Assembly (NCBI GenBank): GCA_022616435.1
Contig: JAKEET010000052.1
Location: 1-39,325 of the forward strand
Reading direction: 5' to 3'
Source: Gemmataceae bacterium
GTDB taxonomy: Bacteria; Planctomycetota; Planctomycetia; Gemmatales; Gemmataceae
Length of the DNA stretch: 39,325 nucleotides
Positions 1-9,145 of the stretch are shown piece by piece (the first letter of the stretch is position 1; every line of letters starts with the position of its first letter). A program made the position numbers and the translations under genes. Under the pieces are notes generated by a model, which was not told where the DNA came from, did not search any database, and worked only from the letters and a program-made list of their open reading frames with translations.

Positions 1-822
1 ATCGACATGGATGGAGTTCTCTATCGCGGCAAGGCCATCATTCCCGGCGCGGACCGGTTCATCGACGAGCTGCGCCGCCGCGAGATTCCGTTTCGCTTGC
101 TCACCAACAACAGCCAGCGGACCCGCCGCGACGTGGTCGCCAAGCTCGCAAGGCTCGGCATCGAAGTGGAGGACGAACACGTCTTCACCAGCGCGATGGC
201 CACGGCCCGCTTTCTCGCTCAGCAAAAGCCGGAAGGGACTGCGTTCGTCATCGGCGAAGGGGGCTTGCTCACGGCGTTGCACCAGCACGGTTACGCGGTC
301 GTCGATCACGAGCCCGATTTCGTCGTGGTCGGCGAAGGCCGGACCTTCAACCTGGAGCAGGTCGAAGCGGCGACGCGGATGATCCTGCGCGGCTCGATGC
401 TGATCGCCACGAACATGGACCCCAACTGCCCGACCGATCAAGGCCTGCGGCCCGGCTGCGGCGCCATGGCGGCCATGCTCGAAACCGCGACCGGCGTCAA
501 GGCGTTCAGCGTCGGCAAGCCGAGCCCGCTGATGATGCGGGCCGCCCGCAAGGAGCTGGGGTTGGCGACCGACGAGACGGTCATGATCGGCGACACCATG
601 GAGACCGACATCCTGGGCGGGGTCCAGCTCGGCTTCCACACGGTGCTGGTGCTGTCGGGCGGCACGCGGCGCGAGGACTTGCCGAGGTACGCCTATCGTC
701 CGGAGTTCATTGCCGAGTCCCTGGGCGAATTCGCGGAGACGATGGAGCAGAACGATTGGCAGCCGCCGTGGGGGAAGGGATCCGTCAAGGCGCTGCGGGC
801 CCAGGCGGTGGCGGTGGGATGA
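1..822 (+). CDS. HAD-family phosphatase, NagD/UmpH type (5' truncated)
   Basis: The first codons of the window already read I-D-M-D-G-V-L-Y, which is HAD motif I (DxDG). The true start therefore lies a few residues upstream of the window, and the ATG at 7 is internal. 273 residues are visible. Motif II is the TNN after about residue 33, motif III the Lys of GKPSP near residue 172, and motif IV the acidic GDTMETDI near residue 197. The stretch between motifs II and III fits the C2-type cap of NagD/PGP-like HADs. The family dephosphorylates small phosphoesters (UMP, p-nitrophenyl phosphate, 2-phosphoglycolate). The substrate cannot be told from this sequence. The gene converges on acpS, with a large inverted repeat between them. 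Confidence 0.9.
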   Translation: MDMDGVLYRGKAIIPGADRFIDELRRREIPFRLLTNNSQRTRRDVVAKLARLGIEVEDEHVFTSAMATARFLAQQKPEGTAFVIGEGGLLTALHQHGYAVVDHEPDFVVVGEGRTFNLEQVEAATRMILRGSMLIATNMDPNCPTDQGLRPGCGAMAAMLETATGVKAFSVGKPSPLMMRAARKELGLATDETVMIGDTMETDILGGVQLGFHTVLVLSGGTRREDLPRYAYRPEFIAESLGEFAETMEQNDWQPPWGKGSVKALRAQAVAVG

Positions 823-837
823 CGACTTGACACGAAC

Positions 838-946
838 GAACAAACCGCAGAGAGCGCAGAGGAACGCGGAGAGACAAAAACAGGGGTGAGCGCGATCCTG
901 AATCCTCGATGTCCTCCGCGTTCCTCTGCGCTCTCTGCGGTTGTTC
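838..946. repeat. Long inverted repeat with degenerate GCAGAGA words
   Basis: Left arm 838-871 and right arm 914-946 are reverse complements over about 33 nt, with a single one-base indel and a 42-nt loop. Each arm is built from short words (CCGCAGAGAG, CGCAGAGGAACG). It lies between the stop codons of the HAD gene (822) and acpS (967), so it could act as a bidirectional terminator, but there is no T-tract. It resembles dispersed CAGAGA-type repeats known from many large bacterial genomes. Confidence 0.8.
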
Positions 947-966
947 TTTCGCGCCACCCAGAGAAC

Positions 967-1371
967 TTACTCCATCGGCCGCGGCGTGGACCCGGCGACG
1001 GCGAGGGCGTAAGCGGTGGCGTAGGCGCGGCAGTGGGAGATGGTCAGCCAGACGTCGGAGATGCGCAGCTCCTGGGCGCGTTCCTTGGCCGCGCCGCACA
1101 AGAACACCTGAGGGGCGCCTTCGGGATTGTTGCGGACTTCGATGTCGGTCCAGCTCATGCCCCTTCGCCAGCCGGTCCCCAGGCATTTCATGATCGCCTC
1201 CTTGGCCGCCCAGCGTCCGGCGAAATGCTCGATGGCGTGCTTGCGCGCCTGGCAGTAACGCAGCTCGCGCGGCGTGAACACGCGCTCCAGGAACATCTCG
1301 GCGTGCCGTTCGATCATCTGGCCGATGCGCACGCATTCGACGATGTCGGTGCCGATGCCGACGATTTCCAT
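967..1371 (-). CDS. acpS: Holo-[acyl-carrier-protein] synthase
   Basis: AcpS transfers 4'-phosphopantetheine from CoA to the conserved Ser of acyl carrier protein, switching on fatty-acid synthesis. The protein opens with MEIVGIGTDIVE, containing the Mg-binding Asp of the GxGxD motif. The second motif WAAKEAIMKCLGTG, with its metal-binding Glu, lies near residue 58. Length is 134 aa, normal for the family. I chose the ATG at 1371 over the one at 1392 because family members begin directly with M-I-x-G-I-G-x-D; neither start has a clear Shine-Dalgarno. It is a single gene, convergent with the HAD gene and divergent from the helicase. Inverted repeats flank it on both sides. Confidence 0.92.
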   Translation of the reverse strand: MEIVGIGTDIVECVRIGQMIERHAEMFLERVFTPRELRYCQARKHAIEHFAGRWAAKEAIMKCLGTGWRRGMSWTDIEVRNNPEGAPQVFLCGAAKERAQELRISDVWLTISHCRAYATAYALAVAGSTPRPME

Positions 1372-1387
1372 GATGGGAGATCCGTTT

Positions 1388-1462
1388 ACCACGGATACAC
1401 GGATCGCACGGATGGAACCCAGCCAAGCCGCGCCTATCCGTGCTATCCGTGTTATCCGTGGT
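1388..1462. repeat. Inverted repeat of CACGGAT words
   Basis: Arm 1388-1413 (ACCACGGATACACGGAT...) and arm 1436-1462 (...GTTATCCGTGGT) are near-perfect reverse complements. Each contains three tandem copies of an 8-9 nt word ending in ACGGAT, and the loop is about 22 nt. It sits just upstream of acpS, between the divergent acpS and helicase genes, and would form a hairpin in the acpS leader if transcription starts beyond it. Confidence 0.8.
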
Positions 1463-1576
1463 TCATTTCAGGGCAAAAACCCATGATAGCAAAACGCGCA
1501 CGATCCTGTAAAATCGGAATGGTGGATTCTGTGGCGGACAGGTTGGAAGCCTATCCCACATGTCATTCAGGATCGC

Positions 1577-3862
1577 ATGATGCACCCGATTCCGTTCGAG
1601 CAGCTTTTGGCATCGTTGACCGAGGCCCAGCGCGAGGCAGTGACGCACGTCGATGGCCCGCTCCTGGTCCTGGCCGGGCCGGGGTCGGGCAAGACCCGCG
1701 TGATCACCTGCCGGGTCGCGCATCTGATCCATCAGGGCATCCGGCCCAGCCAGATCCTGGCCATCACGTTCACCAACAAGGCCGCCGGCGAGATGCGGCA
1801 ACGCGTCGACGCCCTGCTCCCCGGCCATCGCGTCAACATCAGCACGTTTCACAGCCTCGGCGTCCGGCTCCTCAGGCAATACGGCGACCGGATTGGGCTC
1901 GACCGCAAGTTCACGATCTACGACCAGGCCGACCGGGTGCGCGTGGTCAAGTCGGCCCTGGAGATCTGCAACATCGACAACGTCCGGTTCACGCCGGAGA
2001 CGATCCAGGCGGCGATCAGCAAGGCGAAGAACCAGCTCCTGCTGCCGGATAGTTACGCAGCGACCGCCAGCGACTTCTTCACGACCGTGGTGGCCCAGGT
2101 GTACGCCGCCTACGAGAAGAAGCTGCGCGACGCCAGCGCCCTCGACTTCGACGATCTGCTGCTGTGGCCGGCGCTGGCGCTCAAGAACGACGCGGAGCTG
2201 CGGGCCGAGCTCGACGCCCGTTTCCGCTATGTGCTGGTGGACGAATACCAGGACACCAACAAGGCGCAGTACGAGATCGCGCGGGGCCTGGCCCAGGACC
2301 ATCCCAACCTGTGCGTCGTCGGCGACCCGGACCAGTCGATCTACAAGTGGCGCGGGGCGGACATTCGCAACATCCTCGACTTCGAGCGCGACTTCCCGCA
2401 GGCCCGGGTCATCACCCTGGCGGAGAATTTCCGCAGCACCAAAGCCATCCTGGCCGCGGCCGACGCGCTCATCGCCCACAACCGCAAGCGCAAACACAAG
2501 ACCCAGGTGACGCCGAACGCCGCCGGCAGGCCGGTGCAGACACTGATGTTCGAGACCGGCGTCGACGAAGCGGAGCAAGTCGTGCAGCGCATCAAGGTGG
2601 CGGTGGACGCGGGCGACCGGCACTACCGCGATTTCGCCCTGCTGGTGCGCGTCAATGCCCTGACGCGGGCCCTGGAGACCGCGTTCGTCCGGCAGCGCGT
2701 GCCGTTCCAGATCGTCCGCGGCCTGGCGTTCTTCGAGCGCAAGGAAAACAAGGATGTGCTGGCCTATTTGCGGCTGTTGCTCAACCCGCGCGACGACATT
2801 TCGTTCCTGCGCATCGTCAACGAGCCGGCACGCGGCATCGGCAAGACGTCGCTCGAGCACCTGCGCGCCTACGCCGAGCCGCGCGAGCTGAGCCTGCTCG
2901 AAGCGGCCGGGCAAACCGACAAGATTCCGGCCATCAAGGGGAAGGCGGCCGGCGGGCTGCGGGAGTTCGTGGCCGTCATGAACGAGCTGCGCGGCAGCCT
3001 GGAATCGACGCCCGACGACGTCATCCGCCGGGTGCTCGAACGGTCCGGCTATCTGGCCGCGCTCGCCGACAGCGACGACAAGGAAGACGAGGACCGCGTG
3101 GCCAACGTCAAGGAGTTGATCACGGCGGCGCATCAGTTCCACGAGGAAGACAACAGCCGCACGCTGGCCGATTTCCTCGAGAACATCACCCTGGCCAGCG
3201 ACGTGGATGGCTGGGACGACAAGCAGGATTGCGTGGCGGTGATGACCCTGCACGCGGCCAAGGGGCTGGAGTTTCCGGTCGTGTACCTCTTGGCGTGCGA
3301 ACAGGGCATCTTGCCGCACGAGCGCAGCCTGGCGAAGGACGACGAGCTGGAAGAAGAGCGCCGCCTCGCGTTCGTGGGCATGACACGGGCCAAGTCCGAG
3401 CTGGTGCTGACCCATTGCCGGCTGCGCGAGTTCCGCGGGCAATTGAACTACGCGATTCCCAGCATGTTCCTGGAGGAACTGCCGCGCGAGGTGGAGGCGG
3501 TCGATCTATCGTCGAGCGGCGCCGCCGGGCCGCGGGCCATGGAGGTGTGGCGGAGCAGCGCCCGCTCGGCCAGCCGCGGCTGGTACGACACCGGCGCGTT
3601 CGCGCCGCAGCCGAGGAAGGCCGGCGCCGCGCCGGAGGCCGCGACAACGACCGCGTCGACCGTCATTGATCCGGCCGCGACCGGGTCGCCGCAGACCTAC
3701 GTGGAAGGCATGCTGGTGCAGCACGACGTCTACGGCGTCGGCCGCGTCACCGCCGTGAGCGGCCACGGCGTCATGAGCAAGGTGAAGATTCGCTTCACCG
3801 CCGGCGGCGAGCGGACCTTCTTCGCCGCCAAGGCGAAGCTGTCGGTAGTGCAGAAGGGGTGA
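1577..3862 (+). CDS. UvrD/PcrA-type superfamily 1A DNA helicase
   Basis: ATP-dependent 3'-5' DNA helicase of the UvrD/PcrA/Rep group, which acts in mismatch and excision repair, replication restart and plasmid replication. All SF1A signatures are present in order: Q-motif region LTEAQREAV, Walker A AGPGSGKT (about residue 33), TFTNKAAGEM (Ia), VDEYQD (II, about residue 222), GDPDQSIYKWRGA (III), LAENFRS, LHAAKGLEF (V) and VGMTRAK (VI, about residue 600). At 761 aa it has normal length. After a low-complexity Ala/Thr linker the C-terminus (about 710-761) carries the PcrA/UvrD tudor-like module that contacts RNA polymerase. The ATG pair at 1577/1580 follows a weak AGGAT. I leave the symbol blank because uvrD and pcrA cannot be separated here. 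Confidence 0.95.
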   Translation: MMHPIPFEQLLASLTEAQREAVTHVDGPLLVLAGPGSGKTRVITCRVAHLIHQGIRPSQILAITFTNKAAGEMRQRVDALLPGHRVNISTFHSLGVRLLRQYGDRIGLDRKFTIYDQADRVRVVKSALEICNIDNVRFTPETIQAAISKAKNQLLLPDSYAATASDFFTTVVAQVYAAYEKKLRDASALDFDDLLLWPALALKNDAELRAELDARFRYVLVDEYQDTNKAQYEIARGLAQDHPNLCVVGDPDQSIYKWRGADIRNILDFERDFPQARVITLAENFRSTKAILAAADALIAHNRKRKHKTQVTPNAAGRPVQTLMFETGVDEAEQVVQRIKVAVDAGDRHYRDFALLVRVNALTRALETAFVRQRVPFQIVRGLAFFERKENKDVLAYLRLLLNPRDDISFLRIVNEPARGIGKTSLEHLRAYAEPRELSLLEAAGQTDKIPAIKGKAAGGLREFVAVMNELRGSLESTPDDVIRRVLERSGYLAALADSDDKEDEDRVANVKELITAAHQFHEEDNSRTLADFLENITLASDVDGWDDKQDCVAVMTLHAAKGLEFPVVYLLACEQGILPHERSLAKDDELEEERRLAFVGMTRAKSELVLTHCRLREFRGQLNYAIPSMFLEELPREVEAVDLSSSGAAGPRAMEVWRSSARSASRGWYDTGAFAPQPRKAGAAPEAATTTASTVIDPAATGSPQTYVEGMLVQHDVYGVGRVTAVSGHGVMSKVKIRFTAGGERTFFAAKAKLSVVQKG

Positions 3863-3885
3863 TAGAATAGTCGAACTGTTTCGAC

Positions 3886-3918
3886 GGCGAGCGGCGCGGC
3901 GTCAGCCCGCCGTGTCAG
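3886..3918 (+). repeat. GC-rich hairpin repeat, copy 2 of a dispersed family
   Basis: The 33-nt block beginning GGCGAGCGGCGCGG and ending CCGTGTCAG matches the block at 18363-18395 with four substitutions and the reverse complement of 18461-18489. One stem pair differs in a compensatory way (T-A there, G-C here). It lies 23 nt after the helicase stop and 11 nt before the next start codon, so it fills most of the gap. Confidence 0.75.
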
Positions 3919-3929
3919 GATCCATTCCC

Positions 3930-4772
3930 ATGTTCACCCTCAGCGCCTTCGCCGATGAAATCTCCCCCGATCCGCAGACCCAGATCGACGTCCTCCAGTC
4001 GTGCGGCGTCCGGCACATCGAGTTCCGGTCAATCCTGGGCACGAACGTCCTGGCACTGTCCGACCTGCAAATCCAGGAATTCAAGGCGCTCCTCGACAAG
4101 CACGGGTTCAAGCTCAGCGCCATCGGCTCGCCCATCGGCAAGATCAAGATCGATGACCCGTTCGGTCCGCACCTCGAGAAGTTCCAGCGGGCGCTCCACC
4201 TGTGCCAGGTGTTCAACACGCCCAATATCCGCATCTTCAGCTACTATCCGCCGGACAACTTCAACGGCGACTGGACGCCCTGGCGCAACGAGGTCGTCAA
4301 CCGTCTGACGCAAGGATGTGAGCTGGCGGCCAAGGCCGGGGTGCGCCTGATCCACGAGAACGAGCACCGCATCTACGGCGACGATCCAGAGCGTGTCGTC
4401 GATCTGATGCAAACCTTGCTGCCGAAGTTCGGCCTCGCGACCATCGGCTGCGCCTACGATCCGGCCAACTACGTCTACTGCGGCTTCGATCCCTGGGACG
4501 GCTGGCAGAAGACCAAGGAATGGACGATTCACTTCCACATCAAGGATTGGAAGAAAGGGGCCCAGCACGGCTCGCTGGCGGGCGAAGGCGAAGGGCGGAT
4601 CCCCGAGGTGATCGCCGACGCCGTCGAGCGCGGCTACCACGGCTTCGCGACGCTGGAGCCGCACTTGCTGGGGGGCGGGCCGACCGGCGGCCAGACGGGG
4701 ACCGAGCTGTTTCCGAAGGCCGTGGCCGCGTTCAAGAGCATCTTGGAGCGAACGGGAGCGAAGTATCAGTGA
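3930..4772 (+). CDS. Sugar-phosphate isomerase/epimerase family protein (TIM barrel)
   Basis: 280 aa, the expected size for the xylose-isomerase-like TIM-barrel (AP endonuclease 2) family, which contains sugar and inositol isomerases, epimerases and dehydratases. Typical elements are the N-terminal FTLSAFADEISPD strand, a conserved acidic strand IHENEH, the GCAYDPANYVYCG strand and FHIKDW near the C-terminus, together supplying His/Glu/Asp metal ligands. I used the ATG at 3930 rather than the GTG at 3912 because 3912 lies inside a dispersed repeat and the family begins close to this residue. The stop overlaps the next gene's GTG by 3 nt, which implies co-transcription and coupled translation. 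The substrate is unknown. Confidence 0.85.
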   Translation: MFTLSAFADEISPDPQTQIDVLQSCGVRHIEFRSILGTNVLALSDLQIQEFKALLDKHGFKLSAIGSPIGKIKIDDPFGPHLEKFQRALHLCQVFNTPNIRIFSYYPPDNFNGDWTPWRNEVVNRLTQGCELAAKAGVRLIHENEHRIYGDDPERVVDLMQTLLPKFGLATIGCAYDPANYVYCGFDPWDGWQKTKEWTIHFHIKDWKKGAQHGSLAGEGEGRIPEVIADAVERGYHGFATLEPHLLGGGPTGGQTGTELFPKAVAAFKSILERTGAKYQ

Positions 4773-6280
4773 GCGGACTTCAGCAGGTCCACCTCCGCGT
4801 CAACGATGCCGCGACCGGGCAGCCGACGCCGGTGCGAATCCGCGTCACCGACGCTGACGGCAAGTACCACGCCCCCTTCGGCCGCTTGACTCAATTCGCG
4901 AGCGGCCCGAACCAGGACGTGGGCGGCAACGTGCTCCTGGGCGGCAAGCCGTGGGCCTACATCGACGGGGCCTGCGAAATCGCGCTGCCGCCCGGTCCCA
5001 TCCACGTCAGCATCGCCAAAGGTCCGGAGTACCTGCCGGTCGAGTCGGATGTGCAGCTCGTGGCCGGCAAGCTTTCGCTGCGGCTGCAGATCGGACGCTG
5101 GACGGACTGGCGGCGTGAAGGCTGGCAAAGCGGCGACACGCGCGTCCACTACATCGGGCCGCACGGGGCGTTGCTCGAGGCCCAGGCGGAGGACGTTGCC
5201 TTCGTCCACCTACTGGCCCGACAGACGGAGACAACCGACTCGTTCGGCCAAGCGCAGCCGGCCATTCCGAATCTGCTGGCGTTCAGCGGCCAGGCGCCGT
5301 GCCTGCAAGCGCCCGGACACGCGGTCATCGTCAACACCGAGAACTGGCACCCGCACCTCGGCAGCGTGGGGCTCTTGCACTGCCACCGCGTCGTCCATCC
5401 GCTGACCTTCGGCGGGCCCGGCGGCATCGATGCTTGGACGCTGGCCGACTGGTGCGGCCAATGCCATCGCAAGCGCGGCTTGGTCATGTGGACGCGGACG
5501 CTGCACGAAAGCGAGGATTTCGACCACGGCGAGCCGCTCGTCGATCTGCTGCTGGGCGAGGTGGACGCGTTCGAGCTGGATCATTTCGAGGACTCGCCCT
5601 TCGACGCGCTGCCCTTGTGGTACGACCTGCTGAACCTCGGCCTGCGCGTGCCGCTGGCCGGGGCGAGCGGCAAGGACGGCAACGGCATCGCGCTGGGGAC
5701 GATGCGGACCTACGTACACGTTCCGCAGACCGGCGCGCCAACTTCCGGCGAATGGATCGAAGGGTTGCGGGCGGGGCGGTCGTTCATCAGCAACGGCCCA
5801 TTGTTGTCGTTCAGGGTCAACGACGAGCTTCCCGGCGCCGTCGTCGCCTGCGGGTCGGGCAAGGTTCGAGTGCGGGCCCGCGCCTGCAGCGTGGTTCCGT
5901 TCGACGCGCTGGAGGTTGTCGCCAACGGCGCGGCGGTCGCGGCGGCCGCGGCCGCCGGCAGTCCGGCCAGTGCCGACATCGACGTCGACGTGCCGGTCAC
6001 GGCCAGCTCGTGGCTGGCGGCGCGGTGCACAGGCCAGGCGCTGGTCTTTCACCGGCCCGCCAATCAGCGGCTCTTTGCGCACACGTCGCCGGTCTACGTG
6101 GACGTGGCGGGGACGCCGTTGCGGCCCGATGCCGAGGTTGCACGGCGGTTCGCCAGGGAAATCGACCGCATGATCGCGTGGTGCCAAACCAAGGCGCGGT
6201 GCCCGACGCCGCCGCTGCGCGAACGATTGACGGCCGGATTCATCAAGGCGCGGGACCGACTGCGAGCATTGTGTCAATAA
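4769..6280 (+). CDS. CehA/McbA-like (PHP-related) metallohydrolase-like protein
   Basis: 503 aa starting at a GTG that overlaps the stop of the isomerase gene (GTGA). The N-terminal ~115 residues resemble a carboxypeptidase-regulatory, beta-sandwich type domain (HLRVNDAATGQPTPVRIRV). From about residue 120 the sequence follows CehA/McbA-type PHP proteins: a GDTRVHY strand, VNTENWHPHLG, DHFEDSPFDALPLWYDLLNLG and RAGRSFISNGPLLSF. The usual GDxHxH metal motif is here GDTRVHY, so the first His is lost, and catalysis may be altered or absent. Similar proteins are common in planctomycetes and have no defined role. Coupling to the isomerase suggests a shared carbohydrate-related pathway (inference). 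The 36 nt to the convergent next gene show no clear terminator. Confidence 0.65.
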   Translation: MSGLQQVHLRVNDAATGQPTPVRIRVTDADGKYHAPFGRLTQFASGPNQDVGGNVLLGGKPWAYIDGACEIALPPGPIHVSIAKGPEYLPVESDVQLVAGKLSLRLQIGRWTDWRREGWQSGDTRVHYIGPHGALLEAQAEDVAFVHLLARQTETTDSFGQAQPAIPNLLAFSGQAPCLQAPGHAVIVNTENWHPHLGSVGLLHCHRVVHPLTFGGPGGIDAWTLADWCGQCHRKRGLVMWTRTLHESEDFDHGEPLVDLLLGEVDAFELDHFEDSPFDALPLWYDLLNLGLRVPLAGASGKDGNGIALGTMRTYVHVPQTGAPTSGEWIEGLRAGRSFISNGPLLSFRVNDELPGAVVACGSGKVRVRARACSVVPFDALEVVANGAAVAAAAAAGSPASADIDVDVPVTASSWLAARCTGQALVFHRPANQRLFAHTSPVYVDVAGTPLRPDAEVARRFAREIDRMIAWCQTKARCPTPPLRERLTAGFIKARDRLRALCQ

Positions 6281-6316
6281 CCGTAGCCCAGCGCGTGCCG
6301 CCCTTCGCTTCAGCCT

Positions 6317-9055
6317 TCAAAAGATGCTGCTGCGTTTGATGGTGATCTTGCGGGTGGCTTCGAGACCGTCGCTGGTCTTGACGGTGATCGGAAAGACGCC
6401 GTCACGGTTGGGGATCAGCCGCCACGTCACCGGGCTGGCCCGAGGCCGTCCGTCCGCCGTCTTCTCCGCCGAGGGGGGCACGTTTTGCTTCTCCGCGTGG
6501 CCGATCGCCAGCTTGAACGCGCCGGGCGGATACTCGATCGTCGCCGTCTGCCCGATGCGCGGCTCGGCGATCAAGGCGACCACCGACAGCTCGCCGTTCA
6601 CCACGAACGAGCCGCCGACGGTCAGGCCGATCATTTCGGTCGGGGCGGTCAGGTTGCCGATGCCGTAGCTGAAGCCGATGTCGCGGCTCTTGCCCGGCGC
6701 CAGCTCGACGGGGAGCCAGTACATGACCACCGCCGAGTCCCGCTCGATGTTGGCCATTGGGATCAGATACTTCGGAAGGTAGTTTCCGCCGGGCCAGTTG
6801 GTGAGGCTGACGCGGCCGGGGGCCTCGATCTTGTCGCTGAGCTTGAAGTTGACCTGGGCGATCGTGCCCGGCTTCCGCAAGTCTTCGAACTCCAGCGCCT
6901 GGACGAAGTCCGGAACCGGCTTCTTGCTCTTGGGGTTGGCCGGATTGAAGTCTTCGTACGTCGTGACCAGCTTGGCGGAGCCGGGGATCGTGAACGGGGC
7001 GCCGTCGTTGGCGCCGATGTAGGTGTCCAGCAAGAAGCGGAAGCCGACCTTGCGCGGCTTGGTGTGACGATTCGTGATCGTGTAGCGCACCAGGCACGTG
7101 TCGAGGAAGCGTTTGTAGACCTCCGGCGACACTTCGATGGCCTCGCCGGGAACGATCTCGACGCGCTGCGTCACCAGCACCTGTTCCTGGGTGTAGATGA
7201 ACGTCCTGGTGCGGCCGCCGTACTTCCCTTCCGGAAGCGGATCGTCTTTCCACTTGCCGAATTGCAAGTCGCCGAACGGACGGTCCTGGCCGTCGATCAG
7301 GGCGACGGCGCTGTTGGTCTTGCCCCGCGGACTGTAGGTGAGCAGCTTAGGGTTCCTGTTCGACTTGCCGGGTTCGACCATCACCAGGCCGAAGCTCATG
7401 GTGTTGTCGATGTCCTTTTCCTTTTTGACGGCGTAATCGAACAACACCTTGAGCAGCTCGGTCGAATCGATGCCGTTGTTGTCGATGGCCAGGTGTGCCG
7501 GCGCCGGGTTGAAGTAGTCCCAGCCGAAGACGCCGGCGACCGCCATCACCAGCAACACCAGGGGCGTCAGATGAAGCAACAACGCATTGCCGGAACCGGC
7601 GGACCGGGCGTGCGCTGTGTACGCCGAGTGACTCCCCGAGCCGGTCAGCAGGGGCCCTGGGGCCGCGGTGGGCAGTGACAGCGCCGGCGCCGCGGTCGGC
7701 GCCTCGGCAACAATCATGTCCGCAAACGGAATCGCGGGGACGGGCGCCGCCTCAGCCTCGGCCGCCGGCAAGGTCAGATCGAACGGCGACGGTTCGGCCG
7801 GGGCCGGGCCCGCGGCCGGCTCGGCGGCGGGTTCGGGCGGCGGGTTCGGGTCCGCCTGGTCCACGGTCAGGAGCACCGGCACCGTGAACTTCTGGTTGCC
7901 GTTGCCCATCACCTTGATCGTCGCTTGCAACGTTTCACCGGGGCGATTCGGCACCCGCGGGATCGCCACGGTGATGGTCGCTGTGCGGCCGGCCAGCTTC
8001 ACTTTCGAACACTGGATCCAGGGCTGCTCGCACGTGGCGTAGGCGTAGACCGGCTTCTTTTCTTGAGTCGATACTTCGAGCGTGGCCTGCAGCGCATGGC
8101 CGCCGTCGCCGCGGAACGACAGGCTCTGCGCATTGATCGTCACCTTGGGCGGTCTCGCCAGCCCGAGCGCTTCGAAGAACTGCTGGACGCCGCCCAGCCC
8201 CTTCGCGGGTGGTCCCTGGACCGGATAGGTCCAACCGTTGCTCTCGAACCACCGGGCGACGGCGCCGTGCTCGAAGTACGGAGCAGCGGCCTTCGGGTCG
8301 GCCTTGGCCTTTTCCGCCACCTGCCGCGGCGTCGTCGCGCCGTCGAAGGGGGCGCCCTTGAAGGGCGTGACCGGCACGTCGGCCCGAAACGTGATCGTCG
8401 CCGTGCCGCCGTTGGATTCGACAACCAGCCGGCCTTCGAGCGGCTTGGTCCCGGCGCGCAGGTTCTGGCCCCGGATATGGACGGGAATGATCGTGTCGGC
8501 GCCGAACTGGAACAGCTTCTCGGCGCCGCCGGGGGCGTCGCCGAGCGTCAGCCATTTGCATTCGGCGACGACCGAGCCGTAGAGCAGCCGCATTCCCAGG
8601 TTCGAGAGATGGATTTCCGAGCTGCGGTCGCTGCCGACCGGCACCTGGCCGAGGTTGATCTCCGTGGGCTCGGCTTTGAGTTTCGGGCTCTGCAAGACGT
8701 TGGTCGGCAGCTTGGCCAGGAGCTGATCGAGACCGCGATCGGCGTCGGGGAACCTGGCCGCCTCCATGGCGGCCATGGCCAGGTCGGCGCGGCCCAGGCC
8801 GCCGAAAAAGGTCCCCAGGAAGCCTTGCTTGACCATGTCCAGCGCGACTTGCCAGTTCTGCTGACACGCCAGCGCGAGCTGGTCGAAGTTCTTGCAGATC
8901 TGGCCGCTGGGAAACACGAACTGGCTCGGGAACGGAGCGGACCCGGCCTGGATCGGACCGTGGCCGCCGTGGCCGGAAAGTATGGCTCCGTCGAAGTAAC
9001 AGTACGAGGCATCGGCGGGATTGACGCGCGAGCACTGCCGGCAAACTTGCGACAT
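6317..9055 (-). CDS. Zinc-ribbon membrane protein with large C-terminal domain (912 aa)
   Basis: The N-terminus is a short Cys motif, CRQCSRVNPADASYCYFDG: CxxC plus one further Cys and a FDG turn, three Cys only. About residues 45-125 form a helical segment (FPSGQICKNFDQLA). Next come Ig-like beta segments and a conserved block RWFESNGWTYPVQG...GVQQFFEALGL (about 270-310). A Pro/Ala linker (about 400-490) leads to a transmembrane helix LLLHLTPLVLLVMAVAGVFG, then a roughly 390-residue C-terminal domain I do not recognise. Residues 1-400 are paralogous to the protein at 11662-13569. AAGGA lies 8 nt before the ATG. It is the last gene of the minus-strand cluster. A tethered envelope-facing effector or sensor is inference. 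Confidence 0.75.
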   Translation of the reverse strand: MSQVCRQCSRVNPADASYCYFDGAILSGHGGHGPIQAGSAPFPSQFVFPSGQICKNFDQLALACQQNWQVALDMVKQGFLGTFFGGLGRADLAMAAMEAARFPDADRGLDQLLAKLPTNVLQSPKLKAEPTEINLGQVPVGSDRSSEIHLSNLGMRLLYGSVVAECKWLTLGDAPGGAEKLFQFGADTIIPVHIRGQNLRAGTKPLEGRLVVESNGGTATITFRADVPVTPFKGAPFDGATTPRQVAEKAKADPKAAAPYFEHGAVARWFESNGWTYPVQGPPAKGLGGVQQFFEALGLARPPKVTINAQSLSFRGDGGHALQATLEVSTQEKKPVYAYATCEQPWIQCSKVKLAGRTATITVAIPRVPNRPGETLQATIKVMGNGNQKFTVPVLLTVDQADPNPPPEPAAEPAAGPAPAEPSPFDLTLPAAEAEAAPVPAIPFADMIVAEAPTAAPALSLPTAAPGPLLTGSGSHSAYTAHARSAGSGNALLLHLTPLVLLVMAVAGVFGWDYFNPAPAHLAIDNNGIDSTELLKVLFDYAVKKEKDIDNTMSFGLVMVEPGKSNRNPKLLTYSPRGKTNSAVALIDGQDRPFGDLQFGKWKDDPLPEGKYGGRTRTFIYTQEQVLVTQRVEIVPGEAIEVSPEVYKRFLDTCLVRYTITNRHTKPRKVGFRFLLDTYIGANDGAPFTIPGSAKLVTTYEDFNPANPKSKKPVPDFVQALEFEDLRKPGTIAQVNFKLSDKIEAPGRVSLTNWPGGNYLPKYLIPMANIERDSAVVMYWLPVELAPGKSRDIGFSYGIGNLTAPTEMIGLTVGGSFVVNGELSVVALIAEPRIGQTATIEYPPGAFKLAIGHAEKQNVPPSAEKTADGRPRASPVTWRLIPNRDGVFPITVKTSDGLEATRKITIKRSSIF

Positions 9056-9077
9056 GAGGGAATCCTTGCCGGAGGCA

Positions 9078-9145
9078 GAAGTCAGAAGTCAGAGGTCAGA
9101 AGTCAGAGGTCAGACTTCCGACCTCGGACTTCTGACTTCCGACCT
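9078..9145. repeat. Heptamer array with inverted half (GTCAGAA/GTCAGAG words)
   Basis: Positions 9078-9114 are tandem 7-mers alternating AGTCAGA and GGTCAGA; 9115-9145 carry the inverted counterpart (CTTCCGACCTCGGACTTC...). The two halves can pair into one long hairpin. The array fills the gap between the FHA gene and the zinc-ribbon gene. On the minus strand the FHA stop codon TAG (9146-9144) forms the first letters of the array. Confidence 0.8.

Noticed and set aside
1463..3442. 659-codon minus-strand open frame opposite the helicase
   Set aside because: It is the antisense shadow of a complete helicase gene in high-GC DNA; composition (VGQR, LEERQ-type) shows no family motifs.
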